A stretch of 41,688 bases of DNA, taken from the NCBI GenBank assembly GCA_910588045.1, contig CAJUPS010000020.1, positions 1 to 41,688 of the forward strand. Reading direction: 5' to 3'. The translations under genes were made by a program, and so were the position numbers. Shown here piece after piece: positions 24,364 through 32,852 of this stretch (the stretch's first letter is position 1; every line of letters begins with the position of its first letter). A model generated the notes under the pieces. The model had not been told where the DNA came from. It saw only the letters and a program-made list of their open reading frames with translations, and did not search any database. The DNA comes from an uncultured Oscillospiraceae bacterium (GTDB taxonomy: Bacteria > Bacillota > Clostridia > Oscillospirales > Oscillospiraceae).

Positions 24364-24439
24364 AGTCGGAATGTTGGAAAGCGCAGGATGCGCTTCCCGT
24401 TGCTCCTTTCTCTCCAAATGATAGCAAGCGGTGGTCGTA

Positions 24440-24457
24440 TTGTCACATTTTTCACAA
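24440..24457 (-). promoter_or_regulatory. Rex-like operator 1, cooS leader
   Basis: On the minus strand this 18-mer is TTGTGAA-AAAT-GTGACAA. The Rex consensus is TTGTGAA-N4-TTCACAA; the left half is perfect and the right matches 5 of 7. It lies just downstream of the expected transcription start, a repressor position. Rex responds to the NADH/NAD+ ratio. The assignment is by motif only. Confidence 0.5.
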
Positions 24458-24461
24458 TACA

Positions 24462-24479
24462 TTGTGCTCATTTTAACAA
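24462..24479 (-). promoter_or_regulatory. Rex-like operator 2, over the cooS -10
   Basis: On the minus strand TTGTTAA-AATG-AGCACAA: left half perfect, right half partial. It overlaps the -10 and its centre is 22 bp (about two helical turns) from operator 1, so two dimers could bind on one DNA face. Confidence 0.45.
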
Positions 24480-24498
24480 AAAACCGTGGAGATTGCAA
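24470..24498 (-). promoter_or_regulatory. Promoter of the cooS-cooC-acsB operon
   Basis: TTGCAA (24498-24493) and TAAAAT (24475-24470) on the minus strand with a 17-bp spacer. It places the transcription start near 24463, giving a leader of about 100 nt to the ATG at 24363. Confidence 0.7.
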
Positions 24499-24754
24499 GT
24501 GTAAAATCCCCCCAAGGGGGACTTTTTTTCCGGTTTTTTGGCAGGTTCTGAAAATTCAGCGGATTGACCAAACATTTCCCCCCGAAATCGCTGCTTCAGG
24601 AGAAAAGACGCCGGTCCGGAAGAAAAATTCATTCATCCTACGCCGTTTTGCATCCCTTCGGGTGAAAAAAGTCTGGGGGAGGGGCGGGCTCCGGTCCGTG
24701 GGAAGGCATTTTGCGGGGAGGGAGGGCGCAGAATTGTCCGCCGCAGGCAGACAA
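24499..24754. other. Intergenic region upstream of cooS, no gene seen
   Basis: There is no supported coding frame. At 24506-24530 a C-run/G-run mini-hairpin is followed by CTTTTTTT on the plus strand and resembles a terminator, but no plus-strand gene precedes it. Confidence 0.5.
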
Positions 24755-24796
24755 CCGAAAAGTCCCGGAAAACCTCGGTTTTCCGGGACTTTTCGG
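24755..24796 (-). terminator. Long-stem terminator of the peptidoglycan-salvage operon
   Basis: A 20-bp perfect stem, CCGAAAAGTCCCGGAAAACC and its complement, with a 2-nt apparent loop (CCTCGG tip), 6 nt after the yesL stop codon. The U-run is inside the stem. Confidence 0.8.
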
Positions 24797-24802
24797 GTCC
24801 CT

Positions 24803-25429
24803 CTACATGGCGCTGCGGTAGGGCGCAAACACCGGCTCCAGGATTCGCTCGATCAGCAGCGCGGTGAGGGAAAAGCCCGCCGGGACCCAGATGAACAACA
24901 CACACACAATCAGACTGGGCAGAAAATACAGGACCGCAGCGGGTAACAGGGTGGCCCCGATCACCGCCAGCGTCCGGGGGAAATGGGCCAGACTCAGCAG
25001 CAGGGCGTCCTCGATCAGATTCCGGGTGGGAATCTCAAACTGGGACAGCAGCGGGAAGCCATATCCGGCCACCATCAGCAGGAGCATAGCAGGGACGCAG
25101 AAGAACACGATCCCCGCCGTCCGGGCCGTTCCCTCCCAGAAGGAGACCAGGCGCAGGCACAGCAGCAGCAGGACCCCCATGACCAGGAGCAGCATCCATA
25201 GGAGCGTCGCCTGCTTGAAGTTCCGCCGGAAGGAGCGGAAAAAGCACCGAAAGGCCCCCTCCTCCTCCCTCCGCTGGGGGGAGAGCACAAAGTGGAGGGC
25301 GCAGGTGGCCGCGCCCGCCGTCACCACGGGAAGGCAGCAGAGCACCCACAGGATGTTCAGCCCCACCAGCTCCAGAAGCCTCCCCACGGCCTGCCCGATG
25401 GGGGAATCGTTTTGAAATGCCTGCTTCAT
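24803..25429 (-). CDS. YesL-family (DUF624) membrane protein
   Basis: A 208-residue protein with about five membrane helices (for example GLNILWVLCCLPVVTAGAAT, LLWMLLLVMGVLLLL, IVFFCVPAMLLLMVAGYGF). An N-terminal GxxxxRLLELVGLNILWVLCC pattern and cysteines before the LPVVTAGAA turn are typical of YesL/DUF624 proteins, which recur at the ends of sugar ABC-transporter operons; their role is not established. It starts at an ATG with GAGGG 8 nt upstream and overlaps the murK stop by 4 bp. It is the last gene of the salvage operon. Confidence 0.8.
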   Translation of the reverse strand: MKQAFQNDSPIGQAVGRLLELVGLNILWVLCCLPVVTAGAATCALHFVLSPQRREEEGAFRCFFRSFRRNFKQATLLWMLLLVMGVLLLLCLRLVSFWEGTARTAGIVFFCVPAMLLLMVAGYGFPLLSQFEIPTRNLIEDALLLSLAHFPRTLAVIGATLLPAAVLYFLPSLIVCVLFIWVPAGFSLTALLIERILEPVFAPYRSAM

Positions 25430-26319
25430 GCTTGTTCCCTCTTCGCGGCCAGCGCCAGCATCGCCGCCCCGGCGGCGGCGTCCTGCATGGGCGCTACGCA
25501 CCGCAGTCCCGGGGCGTGCGCCGCCAGATCGTCCTCCAGCACGCGCCGCAGATGCGGATCCCCGGTCAGCAGGCCCCCCAGCAGGGCCACCTCTCCGGTC
25601 TCCATATGCAGCCGCCGGGCGGTGGCCAGCACCAGTTCCCCCAGCTCCGCGCCGTTTTTCTCGTAGATGGATAGGGCGGTCCGGTCGCCCCCTTCGGCGG
25701 CCCGCCCCACCAGGGGGGCCAGCGCCGCCACCCGGCTCTTGTCGCCGCCGTAGACATAGGCGATCAGCTCCTGGGCGGTATCGACCTTCAGGTATTCCAG
25801 GACCAGCCGGGTGAGAGCCGTCTCCTCCCCGCGGCCGTCCCACTGCCGGACCACCGACGAGAGCACGTCCCGCCCCAGGGCGTAGCCGCTGCCGCCATCG
25901 TCGATGAGATGGCCCCACCCGCCGGTGCGGACAAACTCGCCCCGGTCATTTTTTCCGCAGCAGATGGACCCGGTTCCGGCGATGAGGGCGATGCCCGGCC
26001 TCCCGGACAGGGCCCCGTGGAGGGCGATCTCGTGGTCCCCCACCAGACGCCAGGGGCAGAGTCCGTCCATCACCTGGGCCGTCAGCGCCCGGACCCGGGC
26101 GTTGCTCACCCCCGCCGCGCCGATGCACAGCGCCTCGCAGGTCCCCTCCTCCCGCAGGAAGGAGGCGATCTCCTCCAGCAGGGCGGTGAACCGCGCCTCG
26201 CCCACGCTGTTGAGGTTGAAGGGACCAAACTCCCTCTGGCACAGGACGGCCCCTTCCATGGTCCGGCACTCCACGGTGGTCCGGGTGCCGCCGCCGTCCA
26301 CGCCTGCGGCAAACCTCAT
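25426..26319 (-). CDS. murK: N-acetylmuramate/N-acetylglucosamine kinase (BadF/BcrA family, MurK-like)
   Basis: A 297-residue ASKHA-fold kinase. AAGVDGGGTRTTVEC (phosphate-1) opens the protein; IALIAGTGSICCG and GGWGHLIDDGGSGYALGRD are hallmarks of the NagK/MurK branch. It would phosphorylate MurNAc and GlcNAc released by the neighbouring hydrolases. In Clostridium acetobutylicum MurK is paired with NagZ, just as here. It overlaps nagZ upstream by an ATGA (26316-26319) and yesL downstream by 4 bp. Strict GlcNAc kinase is the alternative. Confidence 0.8.
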   Translation of the reverse strand: MRFAAGVDGGGTRTTVECRTMEGAVLCQREFGPFNLNSVGEARFTALLEEIASFLREEGTCEALCIGAAGVSNARVRALTAQVMDGLCPWRLVGDHEIALHGALSGRPGIALIAGTGSICCGKNDRGEFVRTGGWGHLIDDGGSGYALGRDVLSSVVRQWDGRGEETALTRLVLEYLKVDTAQELIAYVYGGDKSRVAALAPLVGRAAEGGDRTALSIYEKNGAELGELVLATARRLHMETGEVALLGGLLTGDPHLRRVLEDDLAAHAPGLRCVAPMQDAAAGAAMLALAAKREQA

Positions 26320-27854
26320 ACCCGTCCCTCCAGCGCCACGGGCATTCGCCCGGTGGGAATTGCCTCGCCCGAGAGGATGGGGACCAGCGCCTCCAGGGTG
26401 GGACCGGCGTAGTCCCACGCGGCCACCGCCGCCGCGCCCTCCGGCGCGCAGCGCAGGTCGTAGGGGTTCCGCAGGGCCACCTGCGCCATGGGGATCCCCA
26501 GTGCGCCCAGCGCTTGGACCAGGGCCCGCTGTCCGGGAAACAGGTGGCCGTTGTAGGTGCACACAAAGAGGGACGTACTGCCCCTCGCGGCCTCCGCCGC
26601 CGCCCGGACCTCCTCCGGACCGGGGTCCTTGCCGGTGACCAGGCCCTTTCCGCCCAGGCGGGCGGCCATGAAATCCGGGAAGGCGGCCGCGCCGCCCGCT
26701 TGACTGGACACCAGCCCCGCCCGGTAGTCGGCGCAGCCGCAGAAGAAGGGCCGCTCCCCCAGTGCAGGGATGGTCCCCCGCGCCAGAACGATGGACGCCC
26801 GCCGCAGGGCGGCGGCCTCCGCCATGGCCTCCGGACGGCCCGGCGTCCCCGCAGGAGCGCCGCCGACCTGGTCCTTGTACGCCAGGATCTTCTCCACAGA
26901 GGCATCCAGCTCCTCCATGGACAGCGTCCCGGCCTCCGCCGCCGCCCGGACGGCCCGGGCCGTCTCCTCCAGCACGGACGCCGTGTGGCTGATGAACACC
27001 AGGTCCACCCCGGCCGCCATGGCCTTCACGGTCCCCTGGGCCGAGCCGTAGTACCTGGCGATGGCATCCATCTCCATGCAGTCGCTGATGATCAGGCCCC
27101 GGAAGCCCATCCGCTCCCGCAGCAGCCCGGTGATGATCCGCCGGGACATGGTGGCGGGCAGCTTCTCCGGCTCCAGCCGGGGGAACAGGATGTGGGTGGT
27201 GGTCACCGCCGGACAGCCCGCCGCGATCATGGCCCGGAAGGGCCGCAGCTCCATCTCCTCCAGCGCCTCCAGGGGCTTGTCGATGCACGGCAGGCTCACG
27301 TGGGTGTCCATGGCCGTGTCCCCGTGGCCGGGGAAGTGCTTGGCCGAGCAGAGCACGCCGCCGTCCCGGTAGCCCCGCAGGGCCGCCAGGGCGTACCGCT
27401 CCACCTGCTCCGGCGTGTCGCCGAAGCTGCGCACGCCGATAATGGGGTTGTCCGGGTTGCAGTTCACGTCCACCGAGGGGGCCAGGTTGAAGTCGATGCC
27501 GAAGGCGCGCAGCTCCCGGGCCGTCAGGAGGGCGGCGCGATAGGCGTTCTCCGGGTCCCCGGTGGCCGCCAGGGCCATGGCCCCGGGCGCGTTCACCGCC
27601 TCCCGGGGCAGACGGGTCACCCCGCCCCCCTCCTGGTCGATGGTGATGAAGGGCCGGTGCCCGGTCTCCTCTGTAATCAGCTCCCGGATGGACCGGCAGA
27701 GCCGGAGGAGCTGCTCGTTGCTCTCCACGTTGTGCTGAAACAGGATCACGTTGCCGATCTTATACTCCCTGACCAGCCGGATAAATTCCCCGTCCATCTC
27801 CGTGCCGGGGAATCCGCCCACCAGCCGCTGGCCGATCTTCTCTGTCACCGTCAT
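26316..27854 (-). CDS. nagZ: Beta-N-acetylglucosaminidase, GH3 (NagZ)
   Basis: A 512-residue GH3 enzyme that releases GlcNAc from peptidoglycan fragments. The NagZ signature KHFPGHGDTAMDTH (with the His/Asp acid-base pair), DQEGGGVTRL and nucleophile region SDCMEMDAIA are present; a C-terminal domain of about 170 residues follows, as in the longer Gram-positive form. No signal peptide is present, so it acts in the cytoplasm. A GTG at 27863 is possible, but GAGAGGT is well placed for the ATG at 27854, which also gives a 4-bp ATGA overlap with namZ. Confidence 0.92.
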   Translation of the reverse strand: MTVTEKIGQRLVGGFPGTEMDGEFIRLVREYKIGNVILFQHNVESNEQLLRLCRSIRELITEETGHRPFITIDQEGGGVTRLPREAVNAPGAMALAATGDPENAYRAALLTARELRAFGIDFNLAPSVDVNCNPDNPIIGVRSFGDTPEQVERYALAALRGYRDGGVLCSAKHFPGHGDTAMDTHVSLPCIDKPLEALEEMELRPFRAMIAAGCPAVTTTHILFPRLEPEKLPATMSRRIITGLLRERMGFRGLIISDCMEMDAIARYYGSAQGTVKAMAAGVDLVFISHTASVLEETARAVRAAAEAGTLSMEELDASVEKILAYKDQVGGAPAGTPGRPEAMAEAAALRRASIVLARGTIPALGERPFFCGCADYRAGLVSSQAGGAAAFPDFMAARLGGKGLVTGKDPGPEEVRAAAEAARGSTSLFVCTYNGHLFPGQRALVQALGALGIPMAQVALRNPYDLRCAPEGAAAVAAWDYAGPTLEALVPILSGEAIPTGRMPVALEGRV

Positions 27855-29002
27855 AGTCCGCACCTCTCATACAGATGATAGGCAGCCTTCTCCGAGGCAA
27901 AGGCCGCGCTCTCCCGCGCCCAGCGGTCCAGGACCGCACGCGGATCCCACCCGGGGACGAAATCGCCGCACCCGGTGAGCAGGGAGATAAAGGGCCTCCC
28001 CCCCTGCTCCACCGGCGGCAGGAATCCGGACTGCTCCGGGTACAGCCGCTGAAACAGGTCCAGCAGCGCCACGCCCATCGCCACCGGGCGCAGGGCGTGA
28101 AAGTCCGTCACATGGAGCATCAGGCCGCCGCAGGCGGTCCCCTGGTGCTTGGAGGCGGCGGGGACGAAGTACACCGGCGTTGCGGTCACGCCGGGCAGGG
28201 AGAGGGCCGCAAATTCCTTTACCAGCCGCTCCCCGTCCATCCCCGGTCCGCCAATGATGCGGAACGGGGCCGCCGTGCCCCGCCCCTCGGACAGGGCCGT
28301 GCCCTCGAACAGGCAGGTGCCCGCATAGAGGGCCGCCCCCTCGAAGGTGGGCAGCCCCAGACTGGGCATTTGCCAGATCTGTCCCCAGGCCGGAAAGCTC
28401 TCCCCCTGCCAGCCCCCGCAGGGGACCACGTGGAGGTCGCACCCCAGCTGTTCCCGCTGGTTGACCATCCGGGCGAACTCCCCGGCGGTGAGGCCGTACC
28501 GTACCGGCGCCGGACGGCACCCCACGAAGCTCCGGTACGCCTCCTGAAGGATCCCGCCCTCCACCACATGCCCGCCCAGGGGGTTGGGGCGGTCCAGGAC
28601 TACCAGCCGCTTTCCCGCCCCGGCGCAGTCCTCCACCATGTTGCACAGGGTGGAGAGAAAGGTGTAGAACCGCAGGCCCACGTCCTGGATGTCGTACACC
28701 AGGACGTCAAATTTGTCCAGGATCTCCGGACGCAGGCGCTTTCCTGCGGCGCTGTACAGGCTGAACACCGGCAGGCCCGTGGCCGGGTCCGTATAGTCCC
28801 CGGTGAGGGCCCCGGCGGCCTGGTCCCCCCGGACGCCGTGCTCCGGCCCCAGCAGGGCCGTCAGATGGCACATCCGGCCCAGGATGTCGATGGTGGACTC
28901 ATTTTTGCTGCTGCGCCCGGTGATGGAGGTCAGCAGCGCCACCCGTCCGCCGGACAGCAGGTCCTTGTATTCCGCAATGCGGTCCACGCCATAGGTTACC
29001 AT
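27851..29002 (-). CDS. namZ: Exo-beta-N-acetylmuramidase NamZ (DUF1343, GH171)
   Basis: A 383-residue DUF1343 protein. GPEHGVRGDQAAG, VLVYDIQDVGLRFYTF and LDRPNPLGGHVVEGG are the conserved blocks. The Bacillus subtilis member (NamZ, YbbC) removes MurNAc from the non-reducing end of peptidoglycan fragments and founded family GH171. The B. subtilis protein is exported; this one begins MVTYGVDRIAEYKDLL with no signal peptide, so it should act on imported disaccharides. GGGAGGGG lies 7 nt before the ATG. It follows anmK by 15 bp. Confidence 0.88.
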   Translation of the reverse strand: MVTYGVDRIAEYKDLLSGGRVALLTSITGRSSKNESTIDILGRMCHLTALLGPEHGVRGDQAAGALTGDYTDPATGLPVFSLYSAAGKRLRPEILDKFDVLVYDIQDVGLRFYTFLSTLCNMVEDCAGAGKRLVVLDRPNPLGGHVVEGGILQEAYRSFVGCRPAPVRYGLTAGEFARMVNQREQLGCDLHVVPCGGWQGESFPAWGQIWQMPSLGLPTFEGAALYAGTCLFEGTALSEGRGTAAPFRIIGGPGMDGERLVKEFAALSLPGVTATPVYFVPAASKHQGTACGGLMLHVTDFHALRPVAMGVALLDLFQRLYPEQSGFLPPVEQGGRPFISLLTGCGDFVPGWDPRAVLDRWARESAAFASEKAAYHLYERCGL

Positions 29003-29017
29003 ATCATTCCCCTCCCC

Positions 29018-30202
29018 TCACAGGGACAGCTTCCCCAGCACCACCGGACGGTCCGCCCCGGTGGCGGCAGGGGCGTTGCTGCACACGCCAAACACCGCCT
29101 CGTTGGCCAGGATGGCAAACGCCACCGCCTCCTTGGCGTCGCTGTTAAATCCCAGGTCCTCGTTGGTGACCACCCGGCAGGAGGGAAGCCGCTCCCGCAG
29201 ATGGGCCAACAGGGTCGCATTCCAGCTGCCGCCGCCGCCCACCACCAGCTGCTCCGGCATGGCGGGGGCGAAGCGCTCCAGGCCGATGGCCACCGCCTCG
29301 GCGGTGAACCGGGTGGCGGTAGCCAGCGCGTCCCGGAGTCCCACGCCCAGCGCCTCCGCCCGTGCCAGCAGCCGCCGGACGTACCCCTCGCCGTAGACCT
29401 CCCGCCCGGTGGTCTTGGGGGGCCTCTTGGCCAGGTAGGGGTCCGAGAGCATCCAGTCCAGCAGGGGCCGGGACACCATCCCCGCCGCCGCCAGCCGTCC
29501 GCCCTCGTCGTAGGTCATTTCTCCCCCGGTCAGGCGCCGGGTCAGCTCGTCCATGACCATGTTGCCCGGTCCGGTGTCGAAGGCCGTTACCTCCTCAAGG
29601 GCGCACCCGGCGGGCAGGATGGTCACATTGCCGATGCCGCCGATATTTTGCAGCGCCACCGTGTGGGCGGGGTCCCGGTACAGCAGCCACTCGGTATAGG
29701 GCACCAGGGGCGCGCCCTGGCCCCCGGCGGCCATGTCCCGGACCCGGAAGTCCCCCACCACCGGACAGCCCACGGCCTGGGCGATGACGGCGTCCTCCCC
29801 GATTTGCAGGGTGCCCGTGAGGGACCGGCCCAGATATTCCTCTGCCTGGGGGATGTGCCAGACCGTCTGGCCGTGGTTCCCCACCAGGTCCACCTGGTCC
29901 GGACGGATGCCCGCCCGGCGGCAGAGGGCCAGGCAGGTCTCGCCGTAGAGCTGCCCCAGCAGGGTCTTCAGCAGGCACAGCTCCCTTGTGCTGGTTTCCC
30001 CGCCCCCCGCCAGGCGGAGGATCCGCTCCCGCACCGCCGGGGGAAAGGGGGCGAACAGGAAGTGGAGCAGCTCCACCCTTGTCTCCGTGCCGCAGCCGGA
30101 GATCCTGGTCAGGGCGGCGTCAATGCCGTCGGCGGAGGTGCCGGACATCAGCCCGATGACCAGCCGCTGCGGCTTGTTCCACAGAGCAGATACAATAGAC
30201 AT
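29018..30202 (-). CDS. anmK: Anhydro-N-acetylmuramic acid kinase
   Basis: A 394-residue kinase that opens 1,6-anhydroMurNAc and phosphorylates it to MurNAc-6-phosphate. GLMSGTSADGIDAAL near residue 17 is the family signature; VGNHGQTVWH, VGDFRVRDMAAGGQGAPLVP and FDTGPGNMVMD follow. The product goes directly to MurQ, encoded 21 bp upstream in the operon. Its presence suggests that fragments from lytic transglycosylases or phage-type lysis are also used. Confidence 0.94.
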   Translation of the reverse strand: MSIVSALWNKPQRLVIGLMSGTSADGIDAALTRISGCGTETRVELLHFLFAPFPPAVRERILRLAGGGETSTRELCLLKTLLGQLYGETCLALCRRAGIRPDQVDLVGNHGQTVWHIPQAEEYLGRSLTGTLQIGEDAVIAQAVGCPVVGDFRVRDMAAGGQGAPLVPYTEWLLYRDPAHTVALQNIGGIGNVTILPAGCALEEVTAFDTGPGNMVMDELTRRLTGGEMTYDEGGRLAAAGMVSRPLLDWMLSDPYLAKRPPKTTGREVYGEGYVRRLLARAEALGVGLRDALATATRFTAEAVAIGLERFAPAMPEQLVVGGGGSWNATLLAHLRERLPSCRVVTNEDLGFNSDAKEAVAFAILANEAVFGVCSNAPAATGADRPVVLGKLSL

Positions 30203-30223
30203 GTCGTCCGCTTCTCCCCGGCG

Positions 30224-31144
30224 TCACAGCGCGGCGGCGCCGCGTTTTGCACCGCGCTCCAGCGCCGCCGCCACCCGGCCCTCCGACTGCTCCAGCAGCG
30301 CTCTCGCCTCCTCCGCGTTCACGCCCAGACGCAGCATGACGATCGCCGTCTTGGGCCGGTAGCCGCACTGCTCCAGGGCCTCCCGGGCGGTCTCCTCGTC
30401 CACCTCCGCCGCCGTGCAGACGATGCGGCGGCAGCGGCACACCAGCTTCTCGTTGGAGGGCTTCACGTCCACCATCAGGTTGCCGTACACCTTCCCCAGC
30501 TTGATCATGGCCCCGGTGGACAGCATATTCAGCACCATCTTCTGGGCGGTGCCGCTCTTCATCCTAGTGGACCCGGTGACCACCTCCGGCCCGGGACAGG
30601 GGGCGATGGCGATCTCGGCGGCCTCCGTCACCGGGGAACCCGGGCAGCAGGTCACGCCGATCACGTGGGCCCCCAGGCCCCCGGCGTAGGCCATGGCTCC
30701 CAGCACGTAGGGGGTCCGTCCGGAGGCGGCAATGCCCACCAGCACGTCCTCCGGGCCGAAATCCAGGTCCCGCAGGTCCTTCTCTCCCAGGGCGCGGTCG
30801 TCCTCCGCGCCCTCCACCGCCTTGAACATGGCGCCATAGCCCCCGGCGATGAGCCCTACCACCATGTCCGGGTCCGTGGAGTAGGTGGGGGGGCACTCCA
30901 CCGCGTCCAGCACCCCCAGCCGTCCGGAGGTCCCACAGCCGCAGTAGAGCAGCCGCCCGCCCCTCTTCAGCTGGGAGGCAATGACGTCCACCGCCGCCGC
31001 AATATGCTCCGTCTCCTTCTCCACGGCCAACGCGATCTTCTTGTCCTCGTCGTTGATCAGACGGATCATGTCAATGGTGGAGAGCGCGTCGATATTGGCG
31101 CTGCGCTCGTTTTGTTCCTCAGTCCTGCTCAGTTTGTGATCCAT
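30224..31144 (-). CDS. murQ: N-acetylmuramic acid 6-phosphate etherase
   Basis: A 306-residue SIS-fold lyase that splits MurNAc-6-phosphate into GlcNAc-6-phosphate and D-lactate. LLYCGCGTSGRLGVLDAVECPPTYST and GSTRMKSGTAQKMVLNML are typical MurQ blocks, and a small helical C-terminal domain completes it. An in-frame ATG at 31165 lies on top of the GAGAGAGGA ribosome site; the ATG at 31144 is correctly spaced and preferred. It completes the route from anmK and murK products to GlcNAc-6-phosphate. Confidence 0.95.
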   Translation of the reverse strand: MDHKLSRTEEQNERSANIDALSTIDMIRLINDEDKKIALAVEKETEHIAAAVDVIASQLKRGGRLLYCGCGTSGRLGVLDAVECPPTYSTDPDMVVGLIAGGYGAMFKAVEGAEDDRALGEKDLRDLDFGPEDVLVGIAASGRTPYVLGAMAYAGGLGAHVIGVTCCPGSPVTEAAEIAIAPCPGPEVVTGSTRMKSGTAQKMVLNMLSTGAMIKLGKVYGNLMVDVKPSNEKLVCRCRRIVCTAAEVDEETAREALEQCGYRPKTAIVMLRLGVNAEEARALLEQSEGRVAAALERGAKRGAAAL

Positions 31145-31174
31145 GACAGATTCCTCTCTCTCCATTCGCCTCGG

Positions 31175-31867
31175 TCACAGCCCGCCGATCAGGCGGACCT
31201 CCTCCGGCAGGCGCATGAAGGTCTCGGCGTAGGGACGCCGGGCCTCGATGCCCCGCAGCCGCTTCAGATGGGAATAGTATTCAAAATAGGGAAAGCTGGC
31301 GGAGCCGGTGACAAACCAGTGGGTCTGCACCGCCTTCTGCCACAGCGCGAAGCCCTCCTCCGACACCTCCAGGTACTCGAAGGGCCGGTAGTCCGCGGCG
31401 TCCTCCCAGTTTTCCGCGAAGCGCAGGGGCGCGAAGTGGCAGGGCAGCTCCCGCTCGATGGCGGGCAGGGCGGCGTAGAACCAGGCGTCCTTCACGATCC
31501 GGTGGCAGGCGGCGTGGTCCTTGTGCATACTCTTCTCGTGGTGGGTGACGATGAGGTCCGGCTTTTCCCGCCGGATCACGTCGCACACGGCGAAGCGGGC
31601 CTCCTCGTCGTCCGGCAGGAAGCCGTCGGGGTAGTCCAGCACGTAACTTGCGCCTCCCAATTGCCCGGCAAAGGCCCCGGCCTCGGCCACCTTTTGCATC
31701 CGATACTGCGCCACAGTCTGCCCAGCGGGGACGCCCTTCTCCCCGGCGGTGAGGGCCAGGGTGGCGATGTGGCCGCCCCCGGCGGCGCAGGTGGCCAGAA
31801 TGCCGCCGCAGGTAAGCTCCATATCGCCCACGTGGGCCCCTACCGCCAGGATCCGGTGATATTTCAT
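31175..31867 (-). CDS. PIG-L family deacetylase with variant AHVGD motif
   Basis: A 230-residue LmbE/PIG-L-like protein, usually a zinc GlcNAc deacetylase. The N-terminal metal motif normally AHPDD reads AHVGD here: the zinc-binding His and second Asp remain, but the first Asp, the usual general base, is Gly. The downstream HKDHAACHR supplies the third ligand. It may deacetylate muropeptide sugars by a changed mechanism or have another role. It lies in the salvage operon between the GNAT and murQ genes. AAAGGAG lies 12 nt before the ATG. Confidence 0.8.
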   Translation of the reverse strand: MKYHRILAVGAHVGDMELTCGGILATCAAGGGHIATLALTAGEKGVPAGQTVAQYRMQKVAEAGAFAGQLGGASYVLDYPDGFLPDDEEARFAVCDVIRREKPDLIVTHHEKSMHKDHAACHRIVKDAWFYAALPAIERELPCHFAPLRFAENWEDAADYRPFEYLEVSEEGFALWQKAVQTHWFVTGSASFPYFEYYSHLKRLRGIEARRPYAETFMRLPEEVRLIGGL

Positions 31868-31873
31868 AACAGA

Positions 31874-32836
31874 TCACAGCTCCTTTGTCATAACGGAAAA
31901 TCTCCGGCGGACCTGGAAGCCCGCCTGCAAATAAATCTTCTGGGCGTGGTTGTCGCTGCCCGTGAAGAGGGACATGTACCGACTGCCCGCCTCCTTTTCC
32001 GCCTGGCACAGGCGGTAAAACAGAAGTGTGCCAAGACCGTGCCCCTCGTGGGCCTTGGCAACGGCGATTCCGGCGAAGTACCCTCGGCCTGTGGGTTCCG
32101 GGTACACCGGACCGGTGAAGCCCGCCACCTGATCCCCCCAGAGGGCCACCAGCATATTGATCTTCTCCGCCGCCTGGGGGATCTCCGCGTCCCACATGGG
32201 GTTGCCCATGGAGCGGACCATCTCGGAGAGGCCCCGGTGCCTGCCGGACTGATACCAGTCCACGGCGTAGCCATCCGCCGCCAGTGTTTGCGCCTTTTCC
32301 TCCACCCAGTCCGGCATCTCGAACCGGTCCAGGTCCAGGTACATGGCGCACTCCACGGCGCGGACCGTCCAGCCCGCCGCCAGGGCCCAGCGGTGAAGGG
32401 GCAGGTCCTCCGCCACGCCGGGACAGTTGTTGTGCTGGTGCCCCGGCGTGCCGGGGACGGTCCAGGGGAGGCGCATAGGGTTAAAGAAGTTGGCCGCCAG
32501 CTGGGTCTTCCCCGCCCGCCGGAAGGCGTCCTCCAGGGCGGAGAGGAGGGCGGCGGCGTTCTCCGCCGTCTCGTGCCCCTCCTCCAGCAGCAGGCAGGTA
32601 AAGTAGCCCCGGGCCTTCCCCTGGGGCAGCTCGTCCCCGGCGCAGCCGCAGGTGAAGCCCGTGACCGCCCCCGCCTCCTCCAGAACAAAGGCATACGCCG
32701 GGGAAAAATAGGGGTTCTCCGTCAGCAGGCCCGCCAGGGCCTCCGGCGTCTGGGGGGCGTAGCCCTGGGCGACGCCCGCCGTGTTCCACAGGGCCGCCAG
32801 GGCGGGGAAATCCGTCTCTTGATAGTTGCGTATCAT
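31874..32836 (-). CDS. GNAT-family N-acetyltransferase (two domains)
   Basis: A 320-residue protein with an N-terminal, degenerate GNAT-like half (MIRNYQETDFPALAALWN) and a canonical C-terminal half with the acetyl-CoA loop IAVAKAHEGHGLGTLLFYR and FTGSDNHAQKIYLQAGF. The substrate is unknown. Together with the PIG-L deacetylase in the same operon it could remodel the acetyl state of salvaged amino sugars, which is inference. It is spaced 6 bp from PIG-L and 16 bp from the permease gene. Confidence 0.82.
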   Translation of the reverse strand: MIRNYQETDFPALAALWNTAGVAQGYAPQTPEALAGLLTENPYFSPAYAFVLEEAGAVTGFTCGCAGDELPQGKARGYFTCLLLEEGHETAENAAALLSALEDAFRRAGKTQLAANFFNPMRLPWTVPGTPGHQHNNCPGVAEDLPLHRWALAAGWTVRAVECAMYLDLDRFEMPDWVEEKAQTLAADGYAVDWYQSGRHRGLSEMVRSMGNPMWDAEIPQAAEKINMLVALWGDQVAGFTGPVYPEPTGRGYFAGIAVAKAHEGHGLGTLLFYRLCQAEKEAGSRYMSLFTGSDNHAQKIYLQAGFQVRRRFSVMTKEL

Positions 32837-32852
32837 ATCAGCGTTTACCTCG

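Noticed and set aside
24506..24530. Plus-strand terminator-like hairpin (C-run, AA, G-run, then T-run)
   Set aside because: No plus-strand gene precedes it; the loop is too short. Probably chance in the region upstream of cooS.
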